Assembly: GCA_002373375.1 (NCBI GenBank)
Contig: DFLE01000059.1
Span: 9,259-27,586, forward strand
DNA from: Prevotellaceae bacterium UBA3627
Lineage (GTDB): Bacteria > Bacteroidota > Bacteroidia > Bacteroidales > Bacteroidaceae
Direction of reading: 5' to 3'
Length of the DNA stretch: 18,328 nt
Shown: positions 10,001 through 15,508 of the stretch, piece by piece
How the letters are laid out: each line of letters begins with the position of its first letter
Position numbering within the stretch: position 1 is the first letter of the stretch
The notes under the pieces: model-generated
Told to the model about the DNA's origin: nothing
Seen by the model: only the letters and a program-made list of their open reading frames with translations
The model's database searches: none
Position numbers and translations under genes: made by a program

Positions 10001-10371
10001 GTAGGACGGTGATGCTGCGGCCAGTTAAACTCTATACCGCCGCTAATCCAAGGACCCAGCAGCCCCACCAATGCAGGCTTTATCACATGGTTATAGTAAA
10101 CGAAGTGGCGCTGCCTTATCTTGTCATAAGCCATCTGCACCCTGCCACCCAACTCTGGCAGTACCATCACCTTTATATATTCATTCTCCAGCCACACCGC
10201 ATTCCACTCATGAGGTACCGGACTGTCGGCTATCGACTCTATCACTGGATAAGGATATACCACGCCACTTGAGCCCTGGTACACACGTTTCTCAAGGAAT
10301 ATAGGATTCTTATCTGCCTCTCCCACCTCATAAGTCGGAATCGTTACTTTTTCTCTCCAAGCTTTTACCAT
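7030..10371 (-). CDS. DUF5107 domain protein with long C-terminal TPR array
   Basis: This 1113-aa protein has no signal peptide or membrane segment, so it is probably cytoplasmic. About residues 1-350 look like DUF5107: LPELGGRV (71-78), GPWISGGIEFNWPQHHRP (106-123) and WTWGNGDFGRAWDR (287-300). The LPELGGRV/GGIEFNWP pattern resembles galactose-mutarotase-like beta-sandwich proteins (similarity judged by eye). A beta-sandwich linker (about 360-450) leads into tandem tetratricopeptide repeats from about 475 to the end, for example YYEEALRRDPNDVRCLNALG. TPRs are protein-binding superhelices. No enzymatic activity can be assigned: it could bind or epimerise the sugar released by the two glycosidases, or be an unrecognised carbohydrate-active enzyme. 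It is translationally coupled to GH35 and sits 79 bases after the porter gene. The ATG at 10371 directly follows a heptad-repeat spacer. Confidence 0.87.
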   Translation of the reverse strand: MVKAWREKVTIPTYEVGEADKNPIFLEKRVYQGSSGVVYPYPVIESIADSPVPHEWNAVWLENEYIKVMVLPELGGRVQMAYDKIRQRHFVYYNHVIKPALVGLLGPWISGGIEFNWPQHHRPTTYMPADCTIKENKDGSVTVWVSEMEKMFHQKGMAGFTLRPGCAYLEIHGVLYNRTDVPQTFLWWANPAVEVNDQYQSVFPPDINAVFDHGKRAVSSFPIATGTYYKMDYSAGVDISNYRNIAVPTSYMGVNSRFNFEGGYENDTQAGMLHVASHHFSPGKKQWTWGNGDFGRAWDRNLTDEATAEEMAEWKVDRKGFRPYIELMAGVYTENQPDFTWLMPYEEKQFVQYFMPYRELGVVKEASKDLLLNINKVADTGNVEFKVMATSKQDVRVVLVTDDGTTLYDKQQTLSPEMVLTESVDVKGAAFDNLNLRIYKTLYGEERVVLQWHAESDEIRPIPDSAEAALPVEQVKTNEQLFLTGQHLEQYRHATWSPVDYYEEALRRDPNDVRCLNALGLWYIRKGRFVKAEGYLRKAVRLITKRNPNPYDSEPIYNLALALKYQGKLSEAYELFWKSTWSKACADAGYFEAAKISVAQGRLDDALEELNRGLVYGAHNQKALALKAAVLRKMGRKDEALKVCEQALDTDLFNYGCRYEQYLLTDDEKKLDDMKEMMGRYAKLSAQARMCVAKNYDEVALDYKSAGLSEEAAAIWSMAIEADAATPMTYYYMGCYDKAEKTDYTYCFPNRPEDVIALESAKRLNPGGAMAPYYLGCLYYAARQYDKAVENWELSASLNPKFPTVWRNLALARFNKQDRQTEALEYMEKAFHLDETDARVLMELDQLYKRLQKPHAERLAMLQRYPQLVAQRDDLILEEITLLNQTGKYEEAMRKLDSHQFHPWEGGEGKVPAQYQTCRVELAKQAINAGNYDKAVTLLTECLQYPHHLGEGKLYGAQENDFYYFLGIAYDALGLAGKARECWEEAVKGPQEPAAAMYYNDAKPDKIFYQGLALCKLGRTGEANGRFYKLVNYGKQHIFEKQVMDYFAVSLPDLLIWEDSLDRKNEIHCKYMLALGYLGLGDKDKARRYAAEVSGLDINHQGIQALQTLVDGK

Positions 10372-10377
10372 TGTTTT

Positions 10378-10450
10378 CTTTATACTTTATACTTTATACT
10401 TTAATTCTTAATTCTTCACACTCTCCGCTCTATACTTTACACTTTACCCT
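10378..10450. repeat. Degenerate 7-base tandem repeat between porter and DUF5107-TPR genes
   Basis: The spacer starts with three perfect copies of CTTTATA (10378-10398). A variant CTTTAAT and further CTTNANN-like heptads follow, such as CTTTACA, CTTTACC and CTTTATC, running up to and into the porter's stop codon. On the transcribed strand it reads as A-rich AAAGTAT units just before the ATG of the DUF5107-TPR gene. It is non-coding, so slippage would alter spacing and translation initiation rather than frame. Confidence 0.7.
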
Positions 10451-11755
10451 CTATTCTTTATCCCTAACAAGTTCTTTCTCCAGTTCCTCCAACGACTTGC
10501 CCTTTGTCTCAGGGCAATTTCTGAGCAGGAAGGTGAAAGCACAGATGCATATAGCGGAGTATATCCAGAAGGAACCGCTGCTACCCAGCACTGCATTCAT
10601 CGGCGGGAAGGAGAAGGTAAGCGTACAGCAACCCACCCACAAGGCAAAGGTACACGTGGCCATCGCTATTCCACGTATGCGGTTAGGGAATATCTCTGCC
10701 AGCAGAGTCCATGTGACAGGACCGAGAGTCATGGCATATACCGATATCGCCGATACCACGAGCGCCACCATGATGAAGCCTGTAACCCCGGCAAGATAAC
10801 AGCCGCCCAGTATAAGATATATCAGTCCGAGTCCGCCGGCACCTATCAACATCAGCGTGCGGCGTCCCCATCTCTCTATTGTATATAGCGCCACGAAGGT
10901 AAATATCACGTTGGCTATACCCGTTATCACTATATTGATAAACATACCGTCAACGTCATACCCGGCACTTACGAATATCTCCTGTGCATAGTTGAAGATG
11001 ACGTTGGTGCCACACCACTGCTGGAACACTGCTATCACGAGTCCCAGCAACAACACCTTCCTGTATTTGGGCTGGAACAGTTCTCCCAGTCCTGCCTCAG
11101 CCTTCTTACCCACAAGCATTGGTGCTGCCTTCATCTTCACATACACTGGACTCTCGGGTATAAAGAAACTCATCACCAAGAACAATGCAGCCGGAGGTGT
11201 CTCTGCCCAGAACATCCATCTCCAGCCCCACCCTACGTTCCACGCCTGGGTATCTGGAGACATTGTATCGCGTGCCAGCAGCATATTGACTATCTGTGCG
11301 GCAAGTATTCCGAGGACTATCGTCATCTGGTTCAGGCTCACCATACGTCCGCGGATATTCGCCGGACTAACCTCTGCTATATACATCGGTGCCAGTGCCG
11401 ATGCCACGCCAATACCTATGCCACCTATAAAACGTGCTATATTAAATAATGTGAAGTCTTCTGCCAATCCTGTAGCAATCGCCGACACAGTGAAGAGCAC
11501 TGCCGACACCATCAGCAACGGTTTACGACCGAACCTGTCTGCTGCACCGCCTGCCACCATTGCACCAAAGAGGCATCCCACAAGGGCGGTAGTCATGGCC
11601 ACGCCCTGCATCAATGGCGAACAGTCTATACCGAAATACAACTCGTAAAACGGCTTGGCACCGCCTATCACCACCCAGTCATAGCCAAAGAGCAGACCGC
11701 CCATTGCCGACACCGCACAGGCAAAATATAGTAAACCTTTTCTATTGCTGTCCAT
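10451..11755 (-). CDS. MFS sugar porter (sugar:H+ symporter family)
   Basis: An inner-membrane transporter of the major facilitator superfamily, sugar porter family, which usually brings in monosaccharides such as xylose, galactose or glucose with protons. The 434-aa protein has about 12 hydrophobic segments and the family signatures in order: ADRFGRK (72-78), the R-G-R loop after helix 4 (135-137), PESPVY (200-205), QQWCGTNVIFNYA (245-257), ERWGRR (294-299), GPVTWTLLAEIFPNRIRG (345-362) and PETKGKSLEELE (416-427). The central cytoplasmic loop is short, so the protein is a little shorter than most relatives. It is the first gene of the operon, behind a promoter shared back-to-back with the AraC regulator. 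Galactose is a reasonable guess from the GH35 neighbour, but substrate cannot be read from the sequence. Confidence 0.92.
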   Translation of the reverse strand: MDSNRKGLLYFACAVSAMGGLLFGYDWVVIGGAKPFYELYFGIDCSPLMQGVAMTTALVGCLFGAMVAGGAADRFGRKPLLMVSAVLFTVSAIATGLAEDFTLFNIARFIGGIGIGVASALAPMYIAEVSPANIRGRMVSLNQMTIVLGILAAQIVNMLLARDTMSPDTQAWNVGWGWRWMFWAETPPAALFLVMSFFIPESPVYVKMKAAPMLVGKKAEAGLGELFQPKYRKVLLLGLVIAVFQQWCGTNVIFNYAQEIFVSAGYDVDGMFINIVITGIANVIFTFVALYTIERWGRRTLMLIGAGGLGLIYLILGGCYLAGVTGFIMVALVVSAISVYAMTLGPVTWTLLAEIFPNRIRGIAMATCTFALWVGCCTLTFSFPPMNAVLGSSGSFWIYSAICICAFTFLLRNCPETKGKSLEELEKELVRDKE

Positions 11756-11788
11756 ATTACTTTTTGTTTAGATTATATATTTCGCCTA

Positions 11789-11796
11789 CAAAGATA
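11789..11796 (-). promoter_or_regulatory. -7 box of the sugar-utilisation operon promoter
   Basis: On the minus strand this reads TATCTTTG, a full match to TAnnTTTG, about 33 bases before the porter ATG. At the expected -33 position (about 11816-11818) only CTG is present instead of TTTG. A weak -33 element suits a promoter that needs an activator such as the divergent AraC-type protein. Confidence 0.55.
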
Positions 11797-11862
11797 CAAC
11801 ATTATCAGCATATTCCAGATAGAAAAAACACACATAAAAGATGGATTATATTACGTTTTTTC

Positions 11863-11893
11863 TTTGCAGTCTCAGTATTTCTTTGTACTTTTG
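11863..11893 (+). promoter_or_regulatory. Promoter of the AraC-type regulator
   Basis: TTTG (11863-11866), a 19-base spacer and TACTTTTG (11886-11893) form a full Bacteroidetes promoter. Only five bases separate the -7 box from the ATG at 11899, so the transcript would start at or within a base or two of the start codon. Confidence 0.7.
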
Positions 11894-11898
11894 TGCCT

Positions 11899-12819
11899 AT
11901 GACAGGACGAAAAGATGGTTTTCAAGGCGAATGGCAGGTGGTGCTTCCCCCCATGATTGTGGAGATGGAGAAGAACGACCGTCTGGCATCAAGCCTTTAC
12001 GTTACTGACATAGGCTACTATCCCTGCGCCTCACACCACTACCGCGACCGCAAGGTGCCGATAGGCCAGTATGTACTCATCTATTGCGTTAACGGCAACG
12101 GATGGTACAGAGTCAACGGCCATGAGTACCAGGTAGGCAAGGGGCAGTACTTCATTCTTCCCCCCAACGTGCCCCACGCCTACGGTGCATCGAAGGGTGA
12201 TTCCTGGACTATCTACTGGGTACATTTCTCCGGCGAGTATGCTGAGGTGTATGCTGAGGGTATGCAAACCCCGCAGAACATCAATGTCACCACTAACTCC
12301 AGGATAATGGACCGTATCAACATCTTTGAGGAGATACTCCTTACCCTGCAGTCGGGCAACAGCCTTGAGGACCTGCGTTATGCCTCTTCCCTGCTGCATC
12401 ATTTCCTGGCTTCCATGCGATACCTCGGACAGTTCCGCAAGTCGCAACGTCCCGAAGAGCAACACTGCCACACCTCCCAAAATGCCACTGATGCAGACAT
12501 CATCTGCGATAGGACCATACACTTCTTGAAAGAGAACATAGAGAACCGCATCTCCCTGCAGAATATCATTGACTACACCGGTTACTCACAGAGCCATCTG
12601 TCAGCACTCTTCAAGAAGCATACGGGCATGAGTCCCCTCGCCTATTTCAACAAGCTGAAGATAGAGAGGGCATGCCAACTGCTGAAAGATACAGACCTCA
12701 AGGTTAACCAGATATGTCTGAAGTTGGGCATCGACGACCAATACTATTTCTCTCGCTTGTTCTCCAAGACTATGGGGATATCGCCTACGGCATACAGGGA
12801 GGGGACGAATAATGCATAA
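11899..12819 (+). CDS. AraC-family transcriptional regulator
   Basis: A 306-aa cytoplasmic DNA-binding regulator. An AraC-type cupin sensor domain covers about residues 30-115, with the beta-barrel pattern around GQYFILPPNVPHAYG (82-96). The C-terminal double helix-turn-helix domain covers about 203-302, with ISLQNIIDYTGYSQSHLSALF and the conserved ending DDQYYFSRLFSKTMGISPTAYR-like second HTH. The frame is open from 11614, but those upstream codons overlap the divergent porter gene and its promoter. I therefore start at 11899, the first ATG after the -7 box; ATGs at 11953 and 11965 are alternatives. The sensor domain and divergent position suggest it activates the porter/DUF5107/GH35/GH2 operon in response to a sugar. 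Confidence 0.88.
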   Translation: MTGRKDGFQGEWQVVLPPMIVEMEKNDRLASSLYVTDIGYYPCASHHYRDRKVPIGQYVLIYCVNGNGWYRVNGHEYQVGKGQYFILPPNVPHAYGASKGDSWTIYWVHFSGEYAEVYAEGMQTPQNINVTTNSRIMDRINIFEEILLTLQSGNSLEDLRYASSLLHHFLASMRYLGQFRKSQRPEEQHCHTSQNATDADIICDRTIHFLKENIENRISLQNIIDYTGYSQSHLSALFKKHTGMSPLAYFNKLKIERACQLLKDTDLKVNQICLKLGIDDQYYFSRLFSKTMGISPTAYREGTNNA

Positions 12820-12875
12820 TTCATAATAATAAATAGAGCATAATCCAAATAAACAATAAATAACTCATAATAAAT

Positions 12876-12981
12876 ACCCTCCCCCTATCTTACGGTCCCT
12901 CACAGGGTTGCCCTCCCCCGCGAAACGCAGGAGAAGCGAAGTGGAGAAAATGCAAAGACCATTGAGGGTTGGGGTGGGTCT
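12876..12981. repeat. Possible interspersed repeat (REP/MITE-like) in the regulator-hflX spacer
   Basis: This block is G/C-rich inside an otherwise very AT-rich spacer. CCCTCCCCC occurs twice as a direct repeat (12878-12886 and 12911-12919). The right end, around GAGGGTTGGGGTGGGTC (12964-12980), is an imperfect inverted copy of the left end starting ACCCTCCCC. There is no open frame across it and no -7 promoter box. The rest of the 177-base spacer (12820-12875, 12982-12996) is AT-rich with nothing further recognisable. Confidence 0.4.
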
Positions 12982-12996
12982 CACAATTCAATTTTT

Positions 12997-14319
12997 ATGA
13001 AAGAATTTGTAATATCAGAAGCTAAGATAGAAACTGCCGTCCTTGTGGGTATCATCACCCCGCAGCAGGACGAGGCAAAGACCAAGGAATATCTTGATGA
13101 ATTAGAGTTCCTTGCCGACACCGCCGGTGCCGTTACCTTGAAACGTTTCACGCAAAGGGTTAACGGTCCGAGCAGCGTCACATACGTGGGCAAGGGTAAG
13201 TTGGAGGAGATACGCCAATACATAGAGGAACAGGAGAAGGCCTATGACGAGTGGAACGAGGTTGCCCACTACCCTGAGGAGGGTGACGGTCCGCAGCCCG
13301 TCGGCATGGTGATATTTGATGACGAACTGTCAGCTAAGCAGATGCGCAACATTGAGGCTGAGCTGAAGGTTAAGATTCTTGACCGTACCAGCCTCATCCT
13401 CGACATCTTCGCCATGCGCGCTCAGACTGCCAACGCCAAGACGCAGGTGGAGCTGGCGCAGTATCGTTATATGCTGCCTCGCCTGCAACGTCTGTGGACT
13501 CACCTTGAGCGTCAGGGTGGCGGCTCTGGTAGTGGCGGCGGCAAGGGTTCCGTGGGACTGCGTGGACCTGGTGAGACACAGCTTGAGATGGACCGCCGTA
13601 TCATCCTCAACCGTATGTCGCTGCTCAAGGAACGCCTGGCAGAGATTGACAAGCAGAAGACCACACAGCGCAAGAACCGCGGCAGATTGATACGTGTGGC
13701 TCTGGTGGGATATACCAACGTGGGTAAGTCAACCATCATGAATATGCTGGCAAAGAGCGAGGTGTTTGCCGAGAACAAGCTCTTCGCCACCCTCGACACC
13801 ACCGTGCGCAAGGTAGTGATAGAGAACCTGCCTTTCCTCCTCGCTGACACCGTGGGCTTCATACGTAAGTTGCCTACTGACCTCGTTGACTCGTTCAAGT
13901 CAACGCTTGACGAGACACGTGAGGCTGACCTGCTGCTCCATGTGGTTGACATCAGCCACCCCGACTTTGAGGAGCAGATAAAGGTGGTGGAGAAGACACT
14001 GGCAGACCTGGGATGCGCCGACAAGCCGTCAATGATTGTCTTTAACAAGATTGACGCTTACACATGGACAGAGAAGGACGAGGACGACCTCACACCTGTC
14101 AAGAAGAACGAGATATCGCTTGACGAGCTGCGCCGCACGTGGATGGCGCGTATCACCGAGGAGCAGAGTGTCAACAACCTCGGCTGCATCTTCATCTCTG
14201 CCAAGGAGAAACTGAACATTGAGGAGTTCCGTGACACTATATATAAAAAGGTGCGCGAGCTCCACGTGCAGAAATATCCTTACAACGACTTCCTGTGGAA
14301 CGACGTGACAGAGGAATGA
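12997..14319 (+). CDS. hflX: GTPase HflX, ribosome-associated
   Basis: HflX is a conserved cytoplasmic GTPase that binds the 50S subunit and splits stalled or stress-inactivated ribosomes. The 440-aa protein has the HflX N-terminal domain (about 1-165), whose TYVGKGKLEE segment (62-71) is typical. A glycine-rich linker (174-183) and the GPGETQLEMDRR segment (190-201) follow. The G domain comes next: G1 GYTNVGKST (238-246), G3 DTVGF (284-288), G4 NKID (350-353) and G5 SAK (401-403). Length is normal. The ATG at 12997 is the only sensible start. No TAnnTTTG box was found directly upstream, so it may be transcribed through from the regulator gene or from an unrecognised promoter in the repeat-like spacer. 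Confidence 0.96.
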   Translation: MKEFVISEAKIETAVLVGIITPQQDEAKTKEYLDELEFLADTAGAVTLKRFTQRVNGPSSVTYVGKGKLEEIRQYIEEQEKAYDEWNEVAHYPEEGDGPQPVGMVIFDDELSAKQMRNIEAELKVKILDRTSLILDIFAMRAQTANAKTQVELAQYRYMLPRLQRLWTHLERQGGGSGSGGGKGSVGLRGPGETQLEMDRRIILNRMSLLKERLAEIDKQKTTQRKNRGRLIRVALVGYTNVGKSTIMNMLAKSEVFAENKLFATLDTTVRKVVIENLPFLLADTVGFIRKLPTDLVDSFKSTLDETREADLLLHVVDISHPDFEEQIKVVEKTLADLGCADKPSMIVFNKIDAYTWTEKDEDDLTPVKKNEISLDELRRTWMARITEEQSVNNLGCIFISAKEKLNIEEFRDTIYKKVRELHVQKYPYNDFLWNDVTEE

Positions 14320-14369
14320 CAGCCTCTACACCACCCCGGCTGAACTGTAATAAGGATATAAGTCCGAGC

Positions 14370-14403
14370 GTGTCCGCACACAGTGAGTTTTTTTTTATTT
14401 TTT
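14370..14403 (+). terminator. Possible terminator after hflX
   Basis: A short GTGT-CCGC-ACAC hairpin (14370-14381) is followed by two T tracts (14388-14396 and 14398-14404). The stem is only 4 base pairs, so termination is uncertain. The T/A tracts also act as the AT-rich upstream region of the next promoter. Confidence 0.3.
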
Positions 14404-14413
14404 TACAAAAAAA

Positions 14414-14445
14414 TTTGTTAATTCAAAAATAAATTTATAGTTTTG
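14414..14445 (+). promoter_or_regulatory. Promoter of the structured RNA region
   Basis: TTTG (14414-14417), a 20-base spacer and TAGTTTTG (14438-14445) match the Bacteroidetes consensus. It is preceded by long T and A tracts that resemble an UP element or bent DNA. Transcription should start at about 14450-14452, exactly where the predicted closing stem of the RNA begins. Confidence 0.7.
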
Positions 14446-14449
14446 TAAT

Positions 14450-14851
14450 ATCTCTAACGCCGATGACACTCCTACGAGGGTGTCGGGAAGAGGCGGTCTC
14501 TAAGCGAGAGACACGCCGCACAGGGAGATTACATATATGGAAAAGGCGTTTATCACGCGCTTTGTTCTCTGACATACCGAAAGCGTAGGAAACTTTTGAA
14601 CAAATACTGTCAAGAAGCATGGCAACGGTAGATGCCCATGGGTATGATTCAATGCAAGCCCTTATTGTATCTATGTCACAACAGCGTGCACAGGTATTGC
14701 GTATGCGTGTTATGATATATGTATATCAATTAAGGGGGCTGGTATTTCATATCGGCGTGGGGGTCTTAGGTTGCTCGTTCTGACAGTATGGGCAATTCCT
14801 ACGGCCTCGGTATGTGGAGCGAGCAAAAGATACAGGCTCCACGTCTTTTTT
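14450..14851 (+). ncRNA. Predicted structured RNA or long regulatory leader, family unknown
   Basis: About 400 bases without a convincing protein gene. Visible pairings are: closing stem 14450-14455/14524-14529; hairpin 14465-14471/14478-14484; hairpin 14492-14501/14507-14517 (10 pairs, one bulge); hairpin 14542-14548/14556-14563; stem 14561-14567/14599-14605, partly exclusive with the previous one; stem 14734-14745/14830-14840; stem 14771-14777/14820-14826; and a 3' terminator hairpin. The 5' 80 bases form a compact two-armed domain. I checked by eye for tmRNA (no ALAA tag codons), RNase P RNA (no GAGGAAAGUC core) and small SRP RNA, and none fits. The 3' 117 bases, with their long interrupted helix, could be a 6S-like RNA, but that is weak. 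Either an independent ncRNA, or a leader of the genes from 14939. Confidence 0.5.
14812..14851 (+). terminator. Intrinsic terminator of the RNA region
   Basis: A 9-pair stem (14812-14820 with 14836-14844) closes a 15-base loop and is followed one base later by six T (14846-14851). Its arms overlap the 3' arms of two other good stems (14771-14777/14820-14826 and 14734-14745/14830-14840), so it and they cannot form together. Confidence 0.65.
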
Positions 14852-14938
14852 GTTTATGTACCCCATCATCCTAAAACAATATTGAAAAACATTGCTGACC
14901 GCAGGAGCCAGAGAAGCAGAAACTATATCCTAAACGCC

Positions 14939-15463
14939 ATGAAGAAAATTTGTATTATCCTGTTGACAGCACTGGCAACAATCAACGTATCAGCACAGAA
15001 GTTTGCAGAAATCCACAACGTACAGTCGCGCATGATTGAACCCATACAGCAAGTATTGGTCAAACCGCTTGTGGCAGAAATCAAAATCCTTAAGAACGAG
15101 TTAGTCACCTTCCCCCCGTCATGGCAGCTGAGGGGCGTAAACAGCCTTGACATATATAAGGACGAGCGTGACAACGGTCGACTGATAGAGAGTGCGGTAA
15201 AATCAGCCATACACGAGGCGGCTCAGCGAGAAGGAGCCGATATGCTCGTGGGAGTCACCTACGAAGTGCGCAACCACACCGAGAAGGGAAAAGTGGACTA
15301 TGAGAACGGTATCGACATCATTATCAGCGGCTATCCTGCCAAATACACCAACTGGCGCACTTTTGACGAGAATCAGGACATGAAATGGTCTGAGATACTG
15401 ATTGACGCTCAGCGTATATATGACTCTAATGACATGACACGAGCCATCAACAGCAGGAAATAA
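14939..15463 (+). CDS. Small exported protein of unknown function
   Basis: A 174-aa protein with a clear signal peptide (M-K-K, hydrophobic core, cleavage near VSA-Q at about residues 18-20), so it is exported. I do not recognise it with certainty. The pattern AAQREGADMLVGVTYEV (about 89-105), followed by IDIIISGYPAKYTNWR (122-137), resembles small Bacteroidetes exported proteins in which an acidic/ADxLV helix precedes a conserved GYPAKYxNxR strand. The frame is open upstream to 14771, but those codons run through the terminator region and lack a signal peptide. The ATG at 14939 is therefore chosen. No TAnnTTTG box lies between the terminator and this ATG, so its transcript may come from the promoter at 14414-14445. 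The barrel-like gene follows after 45 bases. Confidence 0.8.
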   Translation: MKKICIILLTALATINVSAQKFAEIHNVQSRMIEPIQQVLVKPLVAEIKILKNELVTFPPSWQLRGVNSLDIYKDERDNGRLIESAVKSAIHEAAQREGADMLVGVTYEVRNHTEKGKVDYENGIDIIISGYPAKYTNWRTFDENQDMKWSEILIDAQRIYDSNDMTRAINSRK

Positions 15464-15508
15464 GAAACTCACTACAAGAAACAACCTAAAAAGAAAGGAA
15501 GCACCATT

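Noticed and set aside
11614..11898. 95-codon N-terminal extension of the AraC-type regulator
   Set aside because: It overlaps the start of the divergent porter gene and both promoters, has no AraC-family similarity, and lies upstream of the promoter at 11863-11893.
12963..12980. G-quadruplex upstream of hflX
   Set aside because: Only three G runs of three or more are close together, one short of a standard intramolecular quadruplex.
13516..13545. Glycine-rich run in hflX as a possible repeat expansion
   Set aside because: A glycine-rich linker at this point is normal in the HflX family.
14435..14620. 61-codon minus-strand frame in the RNA region
   Set aside because: No promoter on that strand, composition unlike its neighbours, and it coincides with strong RNA stems that explain the sequence better.
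14450..14851. tmRNA, RNase P RNA or SRP RNA at this locus
   Set aside because: No ALAA-type tag reading frame, no conserved GAGGAAAGUC core, no SRP GGAAGCA motif; only a loose size match.
14771..14938. N-terminal extension of the 174-aa exported protein
   Set aside because: It runs through the terminator hairpin and T tract and would bury the signal peptide at residue 57.
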